Positions 1 through 8,134 of a stretch of 64,000 bases of DNA are shown here, in pieces. The notes under the pieces were generated by a model. That model had not been told where the DNA came from. It was given only the letters and a program-made list of their open reading frames with translations, and did not search any database. The translations under genes were made by a program, and so were the position numbers. The number at the start of each line of letters is the position of its first letter. The first letter of the stretch is position 1. The stretch is from Halomarinibacterium sp041392205 (GTDB lineage Bacteria; Bacteroidota; Bacteroidia; Flavobacteriales; Flavobacteriaceae), in the NCBI GenBank assembly GCA_041392205.1, contig JAWKMO010000007.1, positions 62,001 to 126,000 on the forward strand, read 5' to 3'.

Positions 1-1
1 A

Positions 2-265
2 GATGAAGTGGTCGTTGCCGTTCAAAAGATTCAAAAAGAAAATAATGCCGTAACCCCAGATGAAATCGATGCGCTTTTGGCCAAAGCACAACGGGACATT
101 GCCAACAATAGAATCCTAAATGCAAACACTCAAAAAGTAGATGCTACAGCCCTGCTTATGGATGTAGAAACCGAACTGGAGCGTAGTTTTCGAGACCGTG
201 TTTTTGATGTGTTGGGGGAAGGATTCAACAAAATACGATCTGCCGTAGCAGAGCGTAATAATTAA
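2..265 (+). CDS. C-terminal part of an unknown protein (cut by left edge)
   Basis: The frame is open from the first bases of the window, so the gene starts upstream; the internal GTG at base 8 is not a convincing start. The visible 88 residues are hydrophilic, rich in Ala, Asp and Glu, predicted helical, and end in an Arg/Glu-rich tail (AERNN). No signal peptide, membrane span or catalytic motif is visible in this fragment. It lies 45 bp upstream of a secreted barrel protein on the same strand, so the two may be co-transcribed. I do not recognise the family. The C-terminus and frame are secure; function is unknown. Confidence 0.6.
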   Translation, partial: DEVVVAVQKIQKENNAVTPDEIDALLAKAQRDIANNRILNANTQKVDATALLMDVETELERSFRDRVFDVLGEGFNKIRSAVAERNN

Positions 266-310
266 ATTAGATCATCAATCACGCTTTAAAAAGCAAAAAT
301 CACAAATCGT

Positions 311-1360
311 ATGAGACTTATTCACTTTTGTACCGCCATTGCGGTATGGTTACTGGCTTTTGGCCAAATTCACGCACAAGAAACCGTAATAGAAACCTTA
401 GAAATTTCTAAAGAAGCCATTATTAATGAAGAAAAGGACTTGTTAAAAGCCGAAGTAGAAAGCATTAATAAACGTTTAGAAGCTTTTGAAATTACTGAAA
501 CAGAAGCAACCCAATTAAAACAAGCTGCCGCAGAAAAACACGCATTAAATATTGAAAACCGAGTTGCCATTGTGGAAAATAAAATTGCATTAATCCAGCG
601 AAACAAAACTGTAGAAGTAATAGACGATGAAGACCGTGCGGTGTTAAGTATTGGTTTTGGAGGCAAAGAAAAAGACGGGTTTATTTATCTAGGAAAAAAG
701 TATAAAGAACGTAAGTACGATCTACGTACAACCAGCGATTTTGTTTTGGCATTTGGATTAAATAATGCCATAGGTGATGGGCAATCGCTTAACGATAGTG
801 ACTTTAAAATAGGAGGAAGTCGTTTTGCCGAAATAGGATGGGCATGGAAAACCCGAGTTTTTAAAGAAAGTAATTGGCTTCGTATTAAATACGGAATTTC
901 CTTTCAGTTTAATGGGTTAAAACCAACGGATAATAGACTCTTTGTCGATACTGGAGACATGACCGAATTGCAAACTTTTGAAGGAGATTTGAAAAAATCA
1001 AAATTCAGAATGGATTATCTAGTGATCCCAATTCACTTCGAATTTGGTCCCTCCAAAAAAATAGAAAAAGAAACTTATTTCCGATACCATACACATAATC
1101 AAATTAAAATTGGAATCGGGGGGTATGCAGGTTTAAATTTAGGAGCTAGGCAAAAATTAAAATTTGATGAAGACGGAGAAAGCATAAAGCAAAAACTAAA
1201 AGCCAATTACAATACCCAAAATGTAATTTATGGACTAAGTGGCTACTTGGGTTGGAGAGATATAGCACTGTATGCAAAATACGATCTTAATTCCATTTTT
1301 AAAAATAATGCACCAGAACTTCATAATATTTCACTAGGACTTCGTTTTGATATGGATTAG
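311..1360 (+). CDS. Predicted outer-membrane beta-barrel protein with coiled-coil N-terminus
   Basis: 349 residues. A clear Sec signal peptide (hydrophobic residues 8-19, cleavage near GQIHAQ, about residue 22) is followed by a Glu/Lys-rich region, about 28-100, with heptad-like spacing that suggests a coiled coil. From about residue 108 the sequence becomes alternating aromatic/polar strands of the porin-like Bacteroidota type (barrel domain). It ends in an aromatic-containing strand (LGLRFDMD), as outer-membrane barrels often do. It follows an unknown gene by 45 bp, and dnaG follows from its own promoter. Substrate and role cannot be read from the sequence. A PorT-like or OmpW-like barrel is the closest general class. 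Confidence 0.7.
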   Translation: MRLIHFCTAIAVWLLAFGQIHAQETVIETLEISKEAIINEEKDLLKAEVESINKRLEAFEITETEATQLKQAAAEKHALNIENRVAIVENKIALIQRNKTVEVIDDEDRAVLSIGFGGKEKDGFIYLGKKYKERKYDLRTTSDFVLAFGLNNAIGDGQSLNDSDFKIGGSRFAEIGWAWKTRVFKESNWLRIKYGISFQFNGLKPTDNRLFVDTGDMTELQTFEGDLKKSKFRMDYLVIPIHFEFGPSKKIEKETYFRYHTHNQIKIGIGGYAGLNLGARQKLKFDEDGESIKQKLKANYNTQNVIYGLSGYLGWRDIALYAKYDLNSIFKNNAPELHNISLGLRFDMD

Positions 1361-1422
1361 TAGGATTTTTTTAGGGTAATTCTGAATAAGGCATTCAATT
1401 TTGGGTGTCTTTTTTATTGTCT

Positions 1423-1442
1423 CCTCGAGCGCAGTCGAGAGG
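1423..1442. repeat. Short palindromic element (CTCGA-GCGCAG-TCGAG)
   Basis: An interrupted inverted repeat with perfect 5-bp arms sits between the barrel gene and dnaG, just upstream of the dnaG -7 element. Its GC content is much higher than the surrounding AT-rich spacer. Sequences of this form occur as dispersed intergenic palindromes in flavobacterial genomes (recollection, not searched). It could also act as a weak hairpin. Confidence 0.4.
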
Positions 1443-1453
1443 TTTTCATTTAG

Positions 1454-1461
1454 TATATTTG
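1454..1461 (+). promoter_or_regulatory. Putative dnaG promoter (-7 element TATATTTG)
   Basis: Perfect match to the Bacteroidota -7 consensus TAnnTTTG, 18 bp before the proposed TTG start of dnaG. No convincing -33 TTG element is seen at the expected distance. Confidence 0.45.
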
Positions 1462-1479
1462 CTTTAAATTTATCTTCTT

Positions 1480-3441
1480 TTGATTTCAAAAGCCACCATA
1501 GACAAAGTGTTTGAAACTGCTCGTGTTGAGGAAGTGATAGGGGATTTTGTACAGTTAAAAAGAAGTGGTAGTAACTACAAGGGACTCAGCCCTTTTTCTG
1601 AAGAACGCACCCCTAGTTTTATGGTCTCACCCGTAAAACAAATTTGGAAAGATTTTTCGAGTGGAAAAGGAGGAAACGTGGTCGCTTTCTTAATGGAACA
1701 CGAACATTTTACGTATCCAGAAGCCATTAAATATCTCGCCAAAAAATACGGAATTGAAATAGAAGAAACCGAGCTATCTTCTGAAGCAAAAGAAGAAGCC
1801 AATGAACGGGAGAGTTTGTATCTAGTAAACGAATTTGCTCGAGATTATTTTTCAAAAACGCTTTTGGAATCTGAAGCAGGAAAAGCCATAGGATACAGTT
1901 ATTTTAAAGAACGAGGATTTACGGAAGCGTCAATTAAAAGGTTTCAACTGGGATATTCGCCCGATGAGTGGGATGCCTTTACTTCTGAAGCCTTAAAAAA
2001 TGGGTATCAGCTAAGCTATCTGGAAAAAACGGGATTAACCCTTGTAAAAGCCGATAAACAATTTGACCGGTTTAAAGGACGGGTTATTTTCCCTATTCAT
2101 AGTTTAAGCGGGAGAGTACTGGGATTTGGAGGGCGTATTTTAACCAATGATAAGAAAGCGGCTAAATATCTTAATTCGCCAGAAAGTGAGGTATATCATA
2201 AAAGTAAGGTGCTCTACGGAATTTATTTTGCCAAGCAAGCCATAGCCAAAGAAGATAATTGCTACCTAGTAGAAGGATATACCGATGTCATTCAATTTCA
2301 CCAAGCAGGAATTGAGAACGTGGTTTCCTCTTCGGGAACAGCCTTAACTTCTGAACAAATTCGACTCATTCATAGGTTAACAAAAAATATTACCCTTCTT
2401 TTTGATGGCGATGCGGCAGGACTTCGCGCTTCCCTTAGAGGGGTAGATTTAATTTTGGAACAAGGACTCAATGTAAAGATTTGCACTTTTCCCGAAGGCG
2501 AAGATCCTGATAGTTTTGCGAAAAATAATTCGCTTGAAGATCTTACACTGTATCTGGAAGAAAATGCTAAAGATTTTATTGCTTTTAAAGCTTCCTTACT
2601 TGCTTCAGAAACAAAAAATGATCCCATAAAAAAGGCCGAAACCATACGGGATATGGTAACGAGCATTTCAAAAATACCAGATTCAATTAAGCAAGAAGTT
2701 TATTTAAAAGAATGCGCTCGTATCATGGATATTAGTGAAGAAGTCCTTTTTACGACCCTTGCGCAAATGTTACAGAAGGAAAGACGGGATGCTTCCACAA
2801 AGACTAGACAAGAAATGGGACCTATGGAGGTGGTCTCTCAAGAAAAAGCGTTCGTTGAAAAGGTAGATGTTCAGTTTCAGTTAGAACAAAAAATTATTGA
2901 ATTATTATTATTGTATGGAAACGAAGAGGAACGTTTTGAAGAGCTTATTGTAGAGGCAACAGAAGAGGGAGAAATTATTTTTAAACCTGAATGGGTAACT
3001 GCGAAAGTTTTTGAAAAAGTGTATTTGGATTTGCAGGAAGACGAGGTAGCGTTTACCAATGAAAATTTTAGAAAACTATACTACGAAGTCATTACTATAT
3101 ATAATCAAGAAGGCAGCTTTAAAATAGACCAAGTTATCAATCAATTACCTAAAGAAATAGCGGAAGTGGCTAGCCATGTAATGATGGAAGAGGAAAAACA
3201 CCAACTGCATGGTTGGGAACGTAAAGATATTTTTGTAAAAGGGAAGAAAGACGGAATTTCACAGGTAGTAAGTGAAACCATTTTAAACTTACGGCGCCAC
3301 CTCGTAAATGCTAAAATTAATGTACTTGCTATGAGCCCAACAGAAAACGGCGAGTATATTAATAGGGAAATCCCACAAGAAGTGAGGGATTATATGAAAC
3401 TTAGGGAAATCTTATCTAATAAATTAAGGCGTGTAATTTAA
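1480..3441 (+). CDS. dnaG: DNA primase DnaG (zinc-ligand-less form)
   Basis: 653 residues, the usual length. DnaG makes RNA primers at the replication fork in partnership with DnaB. Domain order: CHC2-type N-terminal domain (about 1-100), TOPRIM catalytic core (about 255-345, with the VEGYTD and LLFDGDAAG metal-binding motifs), and a C-terminal DnaB-interaction region. The start is a TTG codon; the resulting MISKATIDK N-terminus fits the family and no in-frame ATG lies nearby. The N-terminal zinc finger has lost all its ligands: the positions normally Cys, His, Cys, Cys are S37, S40, D58 and S61. The fold context (GLSPFSEERTPSF and GKGGN) is otherwise conserved. It is convergent with the next gene; the two stop codons abut with no spacer. 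Confidence 0.97.
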   Translation: MISKATIDKVFETARVEEVIGDFVQLKRSGSNYKGLSPFSEERTPSFMVSPVKQIWKDFSSGKGGNVVAFLMEHEHFTYPEAIKYLAKKYGIEIEETELSSEAKEEANERESLYLVNEFARDYFSKTLLESEAGKAIGYSYFKERGFTEASIKRFQLGYSPDEWDAFTSEALKNGYQLSYLEKTGLTLVKADKQFDRFKGRVIFPIHSLSGRVLGFGGRILTNDKKAAKYLNSPESEVYHKSKVLYGIYFAKQAIAKEDNCYLVEGYTDVIQFHQAGIENVVSSSGTALTSEQIRLIHRLTKNITLLFDGDAAGLRASLRGVDLILEQGLNVKICTFPEGEDPDSFAKNNSLEDLTLYLEENAKDFIAFKASLLASETKNDPIKKAETIRDMVTSISKIPDSIKQEVYLKECARIMDISEEVLFTTLAQMLQKERRDASTKTRQEMGPMEVVSQEKAFVEKVDVQFQLEQKIIELLLLYGNEEERFEELIVEATEEGEIIFKPEWVTAKVFEKVYLDLQEDEVAFTNENFRKLYYEVITIYNQEGSFKIDQVINQLPKEIAEVASHVMMEEEKHQLHGWERKDIFVKGKKDGISQVVSETILNLRRHLVNAKINVLAMSPTENGEYINREIPQEVRDYMKLREILSNKLRRVI

Positions 3442-4074
3442 TCACCCAAATTGAAACATTCTAGATTGGTTAATCAATTCGGCCAAATTATCAACTTTCA
3501 ATTTTTTAAGTAATCGTGTTTTATAAGTACTTACCGTTTTTTCGTTAATGTCCAAAGCATTTGCAATGTCTTTGTTTCGCTTTCCGCTGGAGAGTAAATT
3601 AAGCACTTCAATTTCTCGAGAAGAAAGTTTTTTGTAACGGCTAATAGCACTAGATTCTCCTACGTTTCTACTCGTAAAGGTGGAAGTAAGTTCTTCGTTT
3701 AAGAAGATGCCTCCTTTGGCAATCCTTTTTAACGCTTTTAAAAATACTTTGGTAGAGGCTGTTTTTGGGACATATCCAGCAGCCCCAGATTTTATGGAAC
3801 GCAGGGCATATATTTCTTCAGGGTGTGTAGAAAAAATAAGGACTCTTGTTTGAGGGTAGGCTGTTTTTATACTTCTTAAGACATTAATTCCATTTACTTG
3901 AGGCATATCTATCTCCATAATAAGAATATCTGGCTTAATATCTTCTAAGTTTTTAAAAAGTTCATCGCCATTATTTACTTTGCCTATAATTGAAAAATCT
4001 TTCGATTTTTTTAACATACAAGCAATGCCTTTTCGAGTTACCGGATGGTGGTCTGCAATAACAATTTTCTTCAT
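3442..4074 (-). CDS. NarL/FixJ-type response regulator with Glu at the phospho-acceptor site
   Basis: 210 residues: receiver domain (about 1-120) and LuxR-type helix-turn-helix (about 145-208, motif LSSREIEVLNLLSSGKRNKDIA). In the receiver, D8 of the acidic pocket, S82/T83 and the conserved K104 are present. The residue that should be the phospho-acceptor Asp is Glu (E54, in LIMEIDMP). Family knowledge: Asp-to-Glu at this site often mimics or bypasses phosphorylation, so this regulator may be constitutively active or controlled otherwise. No histidine kinase gene lies beside it. It is monocistronic, tail-to-tail with dnaG. Its target genes cannot be inferred from the sequence. Confidence 0.9.
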   Translation of the reverse strand: MKKIVIADHHPVTRKGIACMLKKSKDFSIIGKVNNGDELFKNLEDIKPDILIMEIDMPQVNGINVLRSIKTAYPQTRVLIFSTHPEEIYALRSIKSGAAGYVPKTASTKVFLKALKRIAKGGIFLNEELTSTFTSRNVGESSAISRYKKLSSREIEVLNLLSSGKRNKDIANALDINEKTVSTYKTRLLKKLKVDNLAELINQSRMFQFG

Positions 4075-4230
4075 ATATAATTATCTTTTTTAAAGAAAAC
4101 ACTTATCAACCGGGGATTATTTTTAAGTGTGAGGTTTTTGTAATATTTATACTACAAATCAAAACTATAAAAAAGAAAATGAGGGGATAATATTTTTCGT
4201 CAAACTGTACGAAAATTCGTTGAAAAACTA

Positions 4231-5022
4231 TTACACTTTAAGACTTGCAGGGATTTTACAAACGGGGATGGGGTTCATTTTGTGTAAATTTGCTTTATTG
4301 AGTTTTAAATAAATTTCTAGAACTTCTTTATGTCTTCCAACAAAGTCATGTACACTCTTGTTTTCAGCAACCATTTTCATAGCCCATTCCAATTCGTCAT
4401 AAGTAGCTCCTATTTGATCTTCGTCGGTTCTGTCGTCACCCCATAACCCATCTGTGGGAGCGGCACTAATAATGTCTTGATTTACTTTCAGAAATCGAGC
4501 AATGGTATATACTTCACTTTTCATTAAGTCTGCAATGGGGCTTAAATCCACACCTCCATCACCATATTTGGTGAAAAACCCAACGCCAAAATCCTCTACC
4601 TTATTTCCTGTTCCAGCAACCAAGTATTTATGTAATCCCGCAAAATAATATAAAACGGTCATACGTAATCGGGCTCTAGTATTGGCTAATGATAAAAATC
4701 GGGAGGCTTCATCATCTACGGCGGGTAAGGTATTTAGTAAGCTATCAAAAACTGGGGTTAGGTTAACATCTACTTGGGTTACATTTGCAAATTGCTTTTT
4801 TAGAAAGAGAATATGATTTTGAGCACGAGTTACTTGAGAAGGGGCTTGATGTATGGGCATTTCAACACATAAGGTTCGCATGCCTGTCATGGCACAAAGC
4901 GTAGACGTTACGGCAGAGTCTATTCCACCACTTACACCCACAACAAAGCCTTCCATTTTTGCTTGTATGGCATATTCTTTTAACCAATTTACAATGTAAG
5001 CAATAACTTTTTCTGTGTTCAT
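4231..5022 (-). CDS. nadE: NAD+ synthase, ammonia-dependent type
   Basis: 263 residues. It amidates deamido-NAD to NAD using ATP, the last step of NAD synthesis. The N-type ATP pyrophosphatase P-loop SGGIDS is at residues 31-36, and downstream are the GTGNKVEDFGVGFFTKYGDG segment and a DLSPIADL motif that bind substrate. There is no N-terminal nitrilase/glutaminase domain, so the enzyme should use free ammonia. It is divergent from gldB with 86 bp between the starts, which contain two facing -7 elements. Confidence 0.95.
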   Translation of the reverse strand: MNTEKVIAYIVNWLKEYAIQAKMEGFVVGVSGGIDSAVTSTLCAMTGMRTLCVEMPIHQAPSQVTRAQNHILFLKKQFANVTQVDVNLTPVFDSLLNTLPAVDDEASRFLSLANTRARLRMTVLYYFAGLHKYLVAGTGNKVEDFGVGFFTKYGDGGVDLSPIADLMKSEVYTIARFLKVNQDIISAAPTDGLWGDDRTDEDQIGATYDELEWAMKMVAENKSVHDFVGRHKEVLEIYLKLNKANLHKMNPIPVCKIPASLKV

Positions 5023-5050
5023 TTTAAATGAATTTTACTAAGATTAATAA

Positions 5051-5071
5051 TACCTTTGCCTAACAAAAATA
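5051..5071. promoter_or_regulatory. Divergent promoter pair for gldB (+) and nadE (-)
   Basis: TACCTTTG on the + strand (5051-5058) and TATTTTTG on the - strand (read from 5071 to 5064) both match TAnnTTTG perfectly. They are separated by only 5 bp. Each is oriented toward its gene, about 40-50 bp from the start codon. -33 elements are not obvious. Confidence 0.5.
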
Positions 5072-5108
5072 GAGAAAACAAAATTTAAAAAAAGGATATC
5101 CGTTAATT

Positions 5109-6086
5109 ATGAAGAAGCTAAAACCTATGAAGTACTTTTTTTGGATTTTTTTTGGAGTGTTCCTAGTTCTTGGTTGTGATACCAAGTCTAAAACTCAGGA
5201 GGAGATTGAAAAAATACCCATTGATTTTGAGTTTATTCGGTTTGATAAAATTTTTGCCAAAGCATCCTCTCTAGACCTATCAAACCTTAAGCAGGAATAC
5301 CCGTTGTTTTTTCCTAAACAATATCCCGATAGTGTTTGGATAGAAAAACTAGAAGACACCCTACAAAAGCAACTTAATGAAGAAGTGTTAAAAGTATTTC
5401 CTTCCGAAGAACCTTTAAATGAACAATTAACCTCCCTTTTTCAGCACATAAAATATTATTTTCCAAGTTTTGTTATCCCCAAAGTGTACACCACTACTTC
5501 CGATGTGGACTATAAAACAAAGGTCATTACAAATAATGATTTGCTCATTATTGAATTAGACACCTATTTAGGAGAAAATCACTTTTTTTATGAAGGGATT
5601 TCAAAATATATTACCAAAAACATGAGGCCTTCACAAATATTGCCGGATATTGCTGCTGCCTACTCAAAAAAGTATATTGCCCCACCCACAGAGAGAACCT
5701 TTTTGTCGCAAATAATATACTACGGAAAAGAATTGTACTTAAAAGATATCTGGCTTCCTACGCATACTGATGCGGAAAAAATGGGATACACTAATGAAGA
5801 AATGCAATGGGCAAACAATAATGAAGTAGAGGTGTGGCGGTATTTTATAGAAAATGAATTACTTTATAGTAACGATGTAAAATTGGGATCTCGTTTTATT
5901 GCGCCTGCACCTTTTTCAAAATTTAATTTAGAAATAGACAATGAATCTCCGGGAATGATTGGGCGCTATATTGGATGGAAAATAGTCCAATCATTTATGC
6001 AAAAAAACAATGTCTCCTTAGAGCAATTAATGACCAAACGCGCCGAAGATTTATTTAACGAATCCAAATACAAACCAAAAAAATGA
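5109..6086 (+). CDS. gldB: Gliding motility lipoprotein GldB
   Basis: 325 residues. A lipoprotein signal peptide with lipobox LVLGC (Cys at residue 23) predicts membrane anchoring in the cell envelope. The mature part matches the GldB family pattern: acidic, with IPIDFEFIRFDKIF near the start and a C-terminal region containing PGMIGRYIGWKIVQSFM. GldB is required for flavobacterial gliding and for the type IX secretion phenotype, but its biochemistry is unknown. An alternative start at Met7 would give the same lipoprotein. The gene overlaps gldC by 4 bp (ATGA), so the pair is translationally coupled. It is transcribed from a promoter shared divergently with nadE. Confidence 0.93.
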   Translation: MKKLKPMKYFFWIFFGVFLVLGCDTKSKTQEEIEKIPIDFEFIRFDKIFAKASSLDLSNLKQEYPLFFPKQYPDSVWIEKLEDTLQKQLNEEVLKVFPSEEPLNEQLTSLFQHIKYYFPSFVIPKVYTTTSDVDYKTKVITNNDLLIIELDTYLGENHFFYEGISKYITKNMRPSQILPDIAAAYSKKYIAPPTERTFLSQIIYYGKELYLKDIWLPTHTDAEKMGYTNEEMQWANNNEVEVWRYFIENELLYSNDVKLGSRFIAPAPFSKFNLEIDNESPGMIGRYIGWKIVQSFMQKNNVSLEQLMTKRAEDLFNESKYKPKK

Positions 6087-6415
6087 ATAAAATCACTTCA
6101 GAAATTAAGTTAACAGTAGGGATGGACGAAAACCGAATTCCAGAAAAACTGCATTGGACAGCGCCCGATGGCGGGGTGGATCAAATGGAGACTAAAGCCA
6201 TGTTGCTTTCGGTTTGGGATCATAAAAATCAAGAAGCGCTTCGTATCGATTTATGGACTAAAGATATGCCTTTGGACGAGATGAAAGTGTTTTTTCATCA
6301 AACACTTACTGCTATGGCTAATACCTTTCAACGTGCCACCAACGATGAAAAAATGAGTGCTACTATGCTTGATTTTTGCGACTATTTTGCAGAGAAATTA
6401 GGTTTGAAGAGTTAA
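6083..6415 (+). CDS. gldC: Gliding motility protein GldC
   Basis: 110 residues, no signal peptide, so cytoplasmic. The pattern is characteristic of GldC: HWTAPDGG near residue 25, a conserved DLWTKDMPLDEMK segment and a helical C-terminus (MLDFCDYFAEKLG). Family knowledge: GldC is always encoded next to gldB and enhances gliding without being strictly essential. It overlaps gldB by an ATGA junction and is convergent with engB. The two stop codons share a TTAA palindrome at 6412-6415. Confidence 0.93.
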   Translation: MNKITSEIKLTVGMDENRIPEKLHWTAPDGGVDQMETKAMLLSVWDHKNQEALRIDLWTKDMPLDEMKVFFHQTLTAMANTFQRATNDEKMSATMLDFCDYFAEKLGLKS

Positions 6416-7029
6416 TAAGGGGTTTTGTCGGTATTTATTTCGTTATTAAGATTTTCAATATATTTTAACAGGTTGTCCCTTCCCGTCCCATCGCTAGAAG
6501 AAGTTACAAAATAGGGAGGTACCTCTTCCCAAGTTTCCAGCATCTTTTGGGTGTAAACTTCGATATTCCGCTTTAGAGCATTAGGTTTTAACTTATCTGC
6601 TTTAGTGAAAATAATGCTGAAAGGTATTTGACTCTCTCCCATCCATTCCATAAATTCTAAATCGATGGATTGTGGTTCATGACGAGAATCTATTAAAACA
6701 AAACCCAAAATCAATTGTTGTCGTTTCTCAAAGTATTGGGTGATAAATTTTTGAAAGGTTTTTTTACTGGTTTTAGAAACCCGAGCATAGCCATATCCTG
6801 GAAGATCGACCAAGTACCAGTTCTTGTTGATTAAAAAATGATTTATAAGCTGTGTTTTTCCGGGTCTTCCGCTAGTTTTTGCAAGACTTTTACGTTGCAT
6901 CAACATATTAATTAAGGAAGATTTCCCAACATTGGAACGACCAATAAAGGCATATTCGGGCAATTTGTTGCTAGGGCATTTAGCCACATCGCTATTGCTC
7001 ATTACAAATTCCGCTGAAGTGATATTCAT
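6412..7029 (-). CDS. engB: Ribosome-biogenesis GTPase EngB/YihA/YsxC
   Basis: 205 residues, typical for the family. It is a TRAFAC-class GTPase acting in assembly of the large ribosomal subunit. Motifs: G1 GRSNVGKSS (about 31-39), G2/G3 region with TPGKTQ-like RPGKTQLINHF and DLPGYGYA (about 75-82), G4 TKADK (about 142) and a G5-type SSSDG. It lies 10 bp downstream of the alpha/beta hydrolase on the same strand, so the two probably form an operon. Its 3' end overlaps the gldC stop. Confidence 0.96.
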   Translation of the reverse strand: MNITSAEFVMSNSDVAKCPSNKLPEYAFIGRSNVGKSSLINMLMQRKSLAKTSGRPGKTQLINHFLINKNWYLVDLPGYGYARVSKTSKKTFQKFITQYFEKRQQLILGFVLIDSRHEPQSIDLEFMEWMGESQIPFSIIFTKADKLKPNALKRNIEVYTQKMLETWEEVPPYFVTSSSDGTGRDNLLKYIENLNNEINTDKTPY

Positions 7030-7039
7030 GGGTAAAAAC

Positions 7040-7804
7040 TTAGATTCTTCTTTTTTGTAACCAGTGGTAGAGTAAATCGTTAAAAATAGTGGGATGTTCC
7101 ATCATGGCAGCATGCCCACAATTGTCAATCCAAAATAAGTCTGAATCGGGTAACAATTCATGAAATTCGTCTGCTACTTGGGGGGGCGTTACGGTATCGT
7201 TTTTACCCCAAATAATACAGGTAGGGTTTGGCATATGGGGTAAGTCTTTTGCCATATTATGTCGAATGGCACTTTTGGCTATGGAAAGGGTTCTAATAAG
7301 CTTATTTCTATCATTTACACTGGCATACACTTCATCCACAATTTCTTTGGTTGCAATAGAAGGATCGAAAAAAACATTTTCCGCTTTTTGTTTTATATAA
7401 TCGTAATCTCCTCTTTTTGGGTATGTTTCACCCATGGCACTTTCGTACAGTCCAGAGCTTCCCGTAATAACAAGGGCCTTTACTTTTTTAGGATATAATT
7501 TCGTAACCATTAGGCCAATATGACCTCCTAGCGAATTACCCAAAAGAATAACCTCTTTGTATCCCTTAAAATCTATAAAACCCGAAACATATTTTGCAAT
7601 ATTTTTTACATTGGTTTTAAGAATGGGCATAGTGTATATGGGCAATTCTGGAATAACAACTTTATAGCCTTTCTTTGGAAAAAAATCAACCACACCATCA
7701 AAATTGCTTAATCCACCCATAAGTCCATGCATTATGACTATTGGAGTTCCTTCGCCAATTTCTAAATATGTGTATTTCCCTTCTTTTTTAAGCAGATGTG
7801 CCAT
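7040..7804 (-). CDS. Alpha/beta-fold hydrolase
   Basis: 254 residues. The oxyanion-hole motif HGLMGG (about 25-30) and the nucleophile elbow GNSLGG (about 91-96, Ser in the centre) are clear. The acid in GKNDTVTPP and the histidine in CGHAAMMEHP complete a catalytic triad in the right order. There is no signal peptide, so the enzyme is cytoplasmic. Family members include esterases, C-C hydrolases and haloperoxidase-like enzymes; the substrate cannot be named. The conserved position before engB suggests co-transcription. Confidence 0.9.
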   Translation of the reverse strand: MAHLLKKEGKYTYLEIGEGTPIVIMHGLMGGLSNFDGVVDFFPKKGYKVVIPELPIYTMPILKTNVKNIAKYVSGFIDFKGYKEVILLGNSLGGHIGLMVTKLYPKKVKALVITGSSGLYESAMGETYPKRGDYDYIKQKAENVFFDPSIATKEIVDEVYASVNDRNKLIRTLSIAKSAIRHNMAKDLPHMPNPTCIIWGKNDTVTPPQVADEFHELLPDSDLFWIDNCGHAAMMEHPTIFNDLLYHWLQKRRI

Positions 7805-8038
7805 AAAGTGCCTTGTCCATTAAAAATCTCAATACAAACATACGAGAATTTGGTTTATTAAAATTTCCTTAATTAAAGCTTTATGTTGTGTATTTCTTGT
7901 CTCGTGTTTAAAACAAAAGTAAACAAATTTTAATGAAAAAAAACCCTTCTTTTTTTTGTCAAAATCTCTGCTAGTACACACAGTTTAAGTGCTTGTAAAT
8001 CAATATAGGTAGAAATGAATGCGTGTTGAATTTAAAAG

Positions 8039-8090
8039 GGAGTGGTAAAACTTATCAACAAAGTGGTAAAAAGTGGTAAAAAGTGGTAAA
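8039..8090 (+). promoter_or_regulatory. MraZ operator: four GTGG boxes, three in perfect 10-bp tandem
   Basis: The 10-mer AAGTGGTAAA occurs three times in exact tandem (8061-8070, 8071-8080, 8081-8090). A further AGTGGTAAAA lies at 8041-8050, its GTGG 21 bp upstream of the next, roughly two helical turns. MraZ is known to bind short direct repeats containing TGGG or AAAGTG-type cores spaced by about one helical turn upstream of mraZ, and to repress the dcw operon. Here the array lies immediately upstream of the mraZ -7 element, covering where the -33 contact should be, which fits autorepression. Confidence 0.85.
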
Positions 8091-8097
8091 ATTCTCT

Positions 8098-8105
8098 TAT
8101 ATTTG
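8098..8105 (+). promoter_or_regulatory. mraZ/dcw promoter -7 element TATATTTG
   Basis: A perfect TAnnTTTG match 8 bp downstream of the last MraZ box and 29 bp before the mraZ ATG. The expected -33 region falls within the repeat array and has no TTTG, suggesting a promoter blocked or modulated by MraZ. Confidence 0.6.
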
Positions 8106-8134
8106 ATTCAATTAAATCCAAATTATTTCGGCTC

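Larger units (their letters stand above)
7805..8134. promoter_or_regulatory. 330-bp divergent regulatory region between the hydrolase and mraZ
   Basis: No gene is seen here. Facing left are two perfect -7 elements for the hydrolase operon: TATGTTTG (read from 7842 to 7835, 31 bp from its start) and TACTTTTG (7921 to 7914). Facing right are the MraZ boxes and the mraZ -7 element, listed separately. The middle (7920-8035) is A/T-rich with long A and T runs and holds no recognisable element. Confidence 0.5.
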
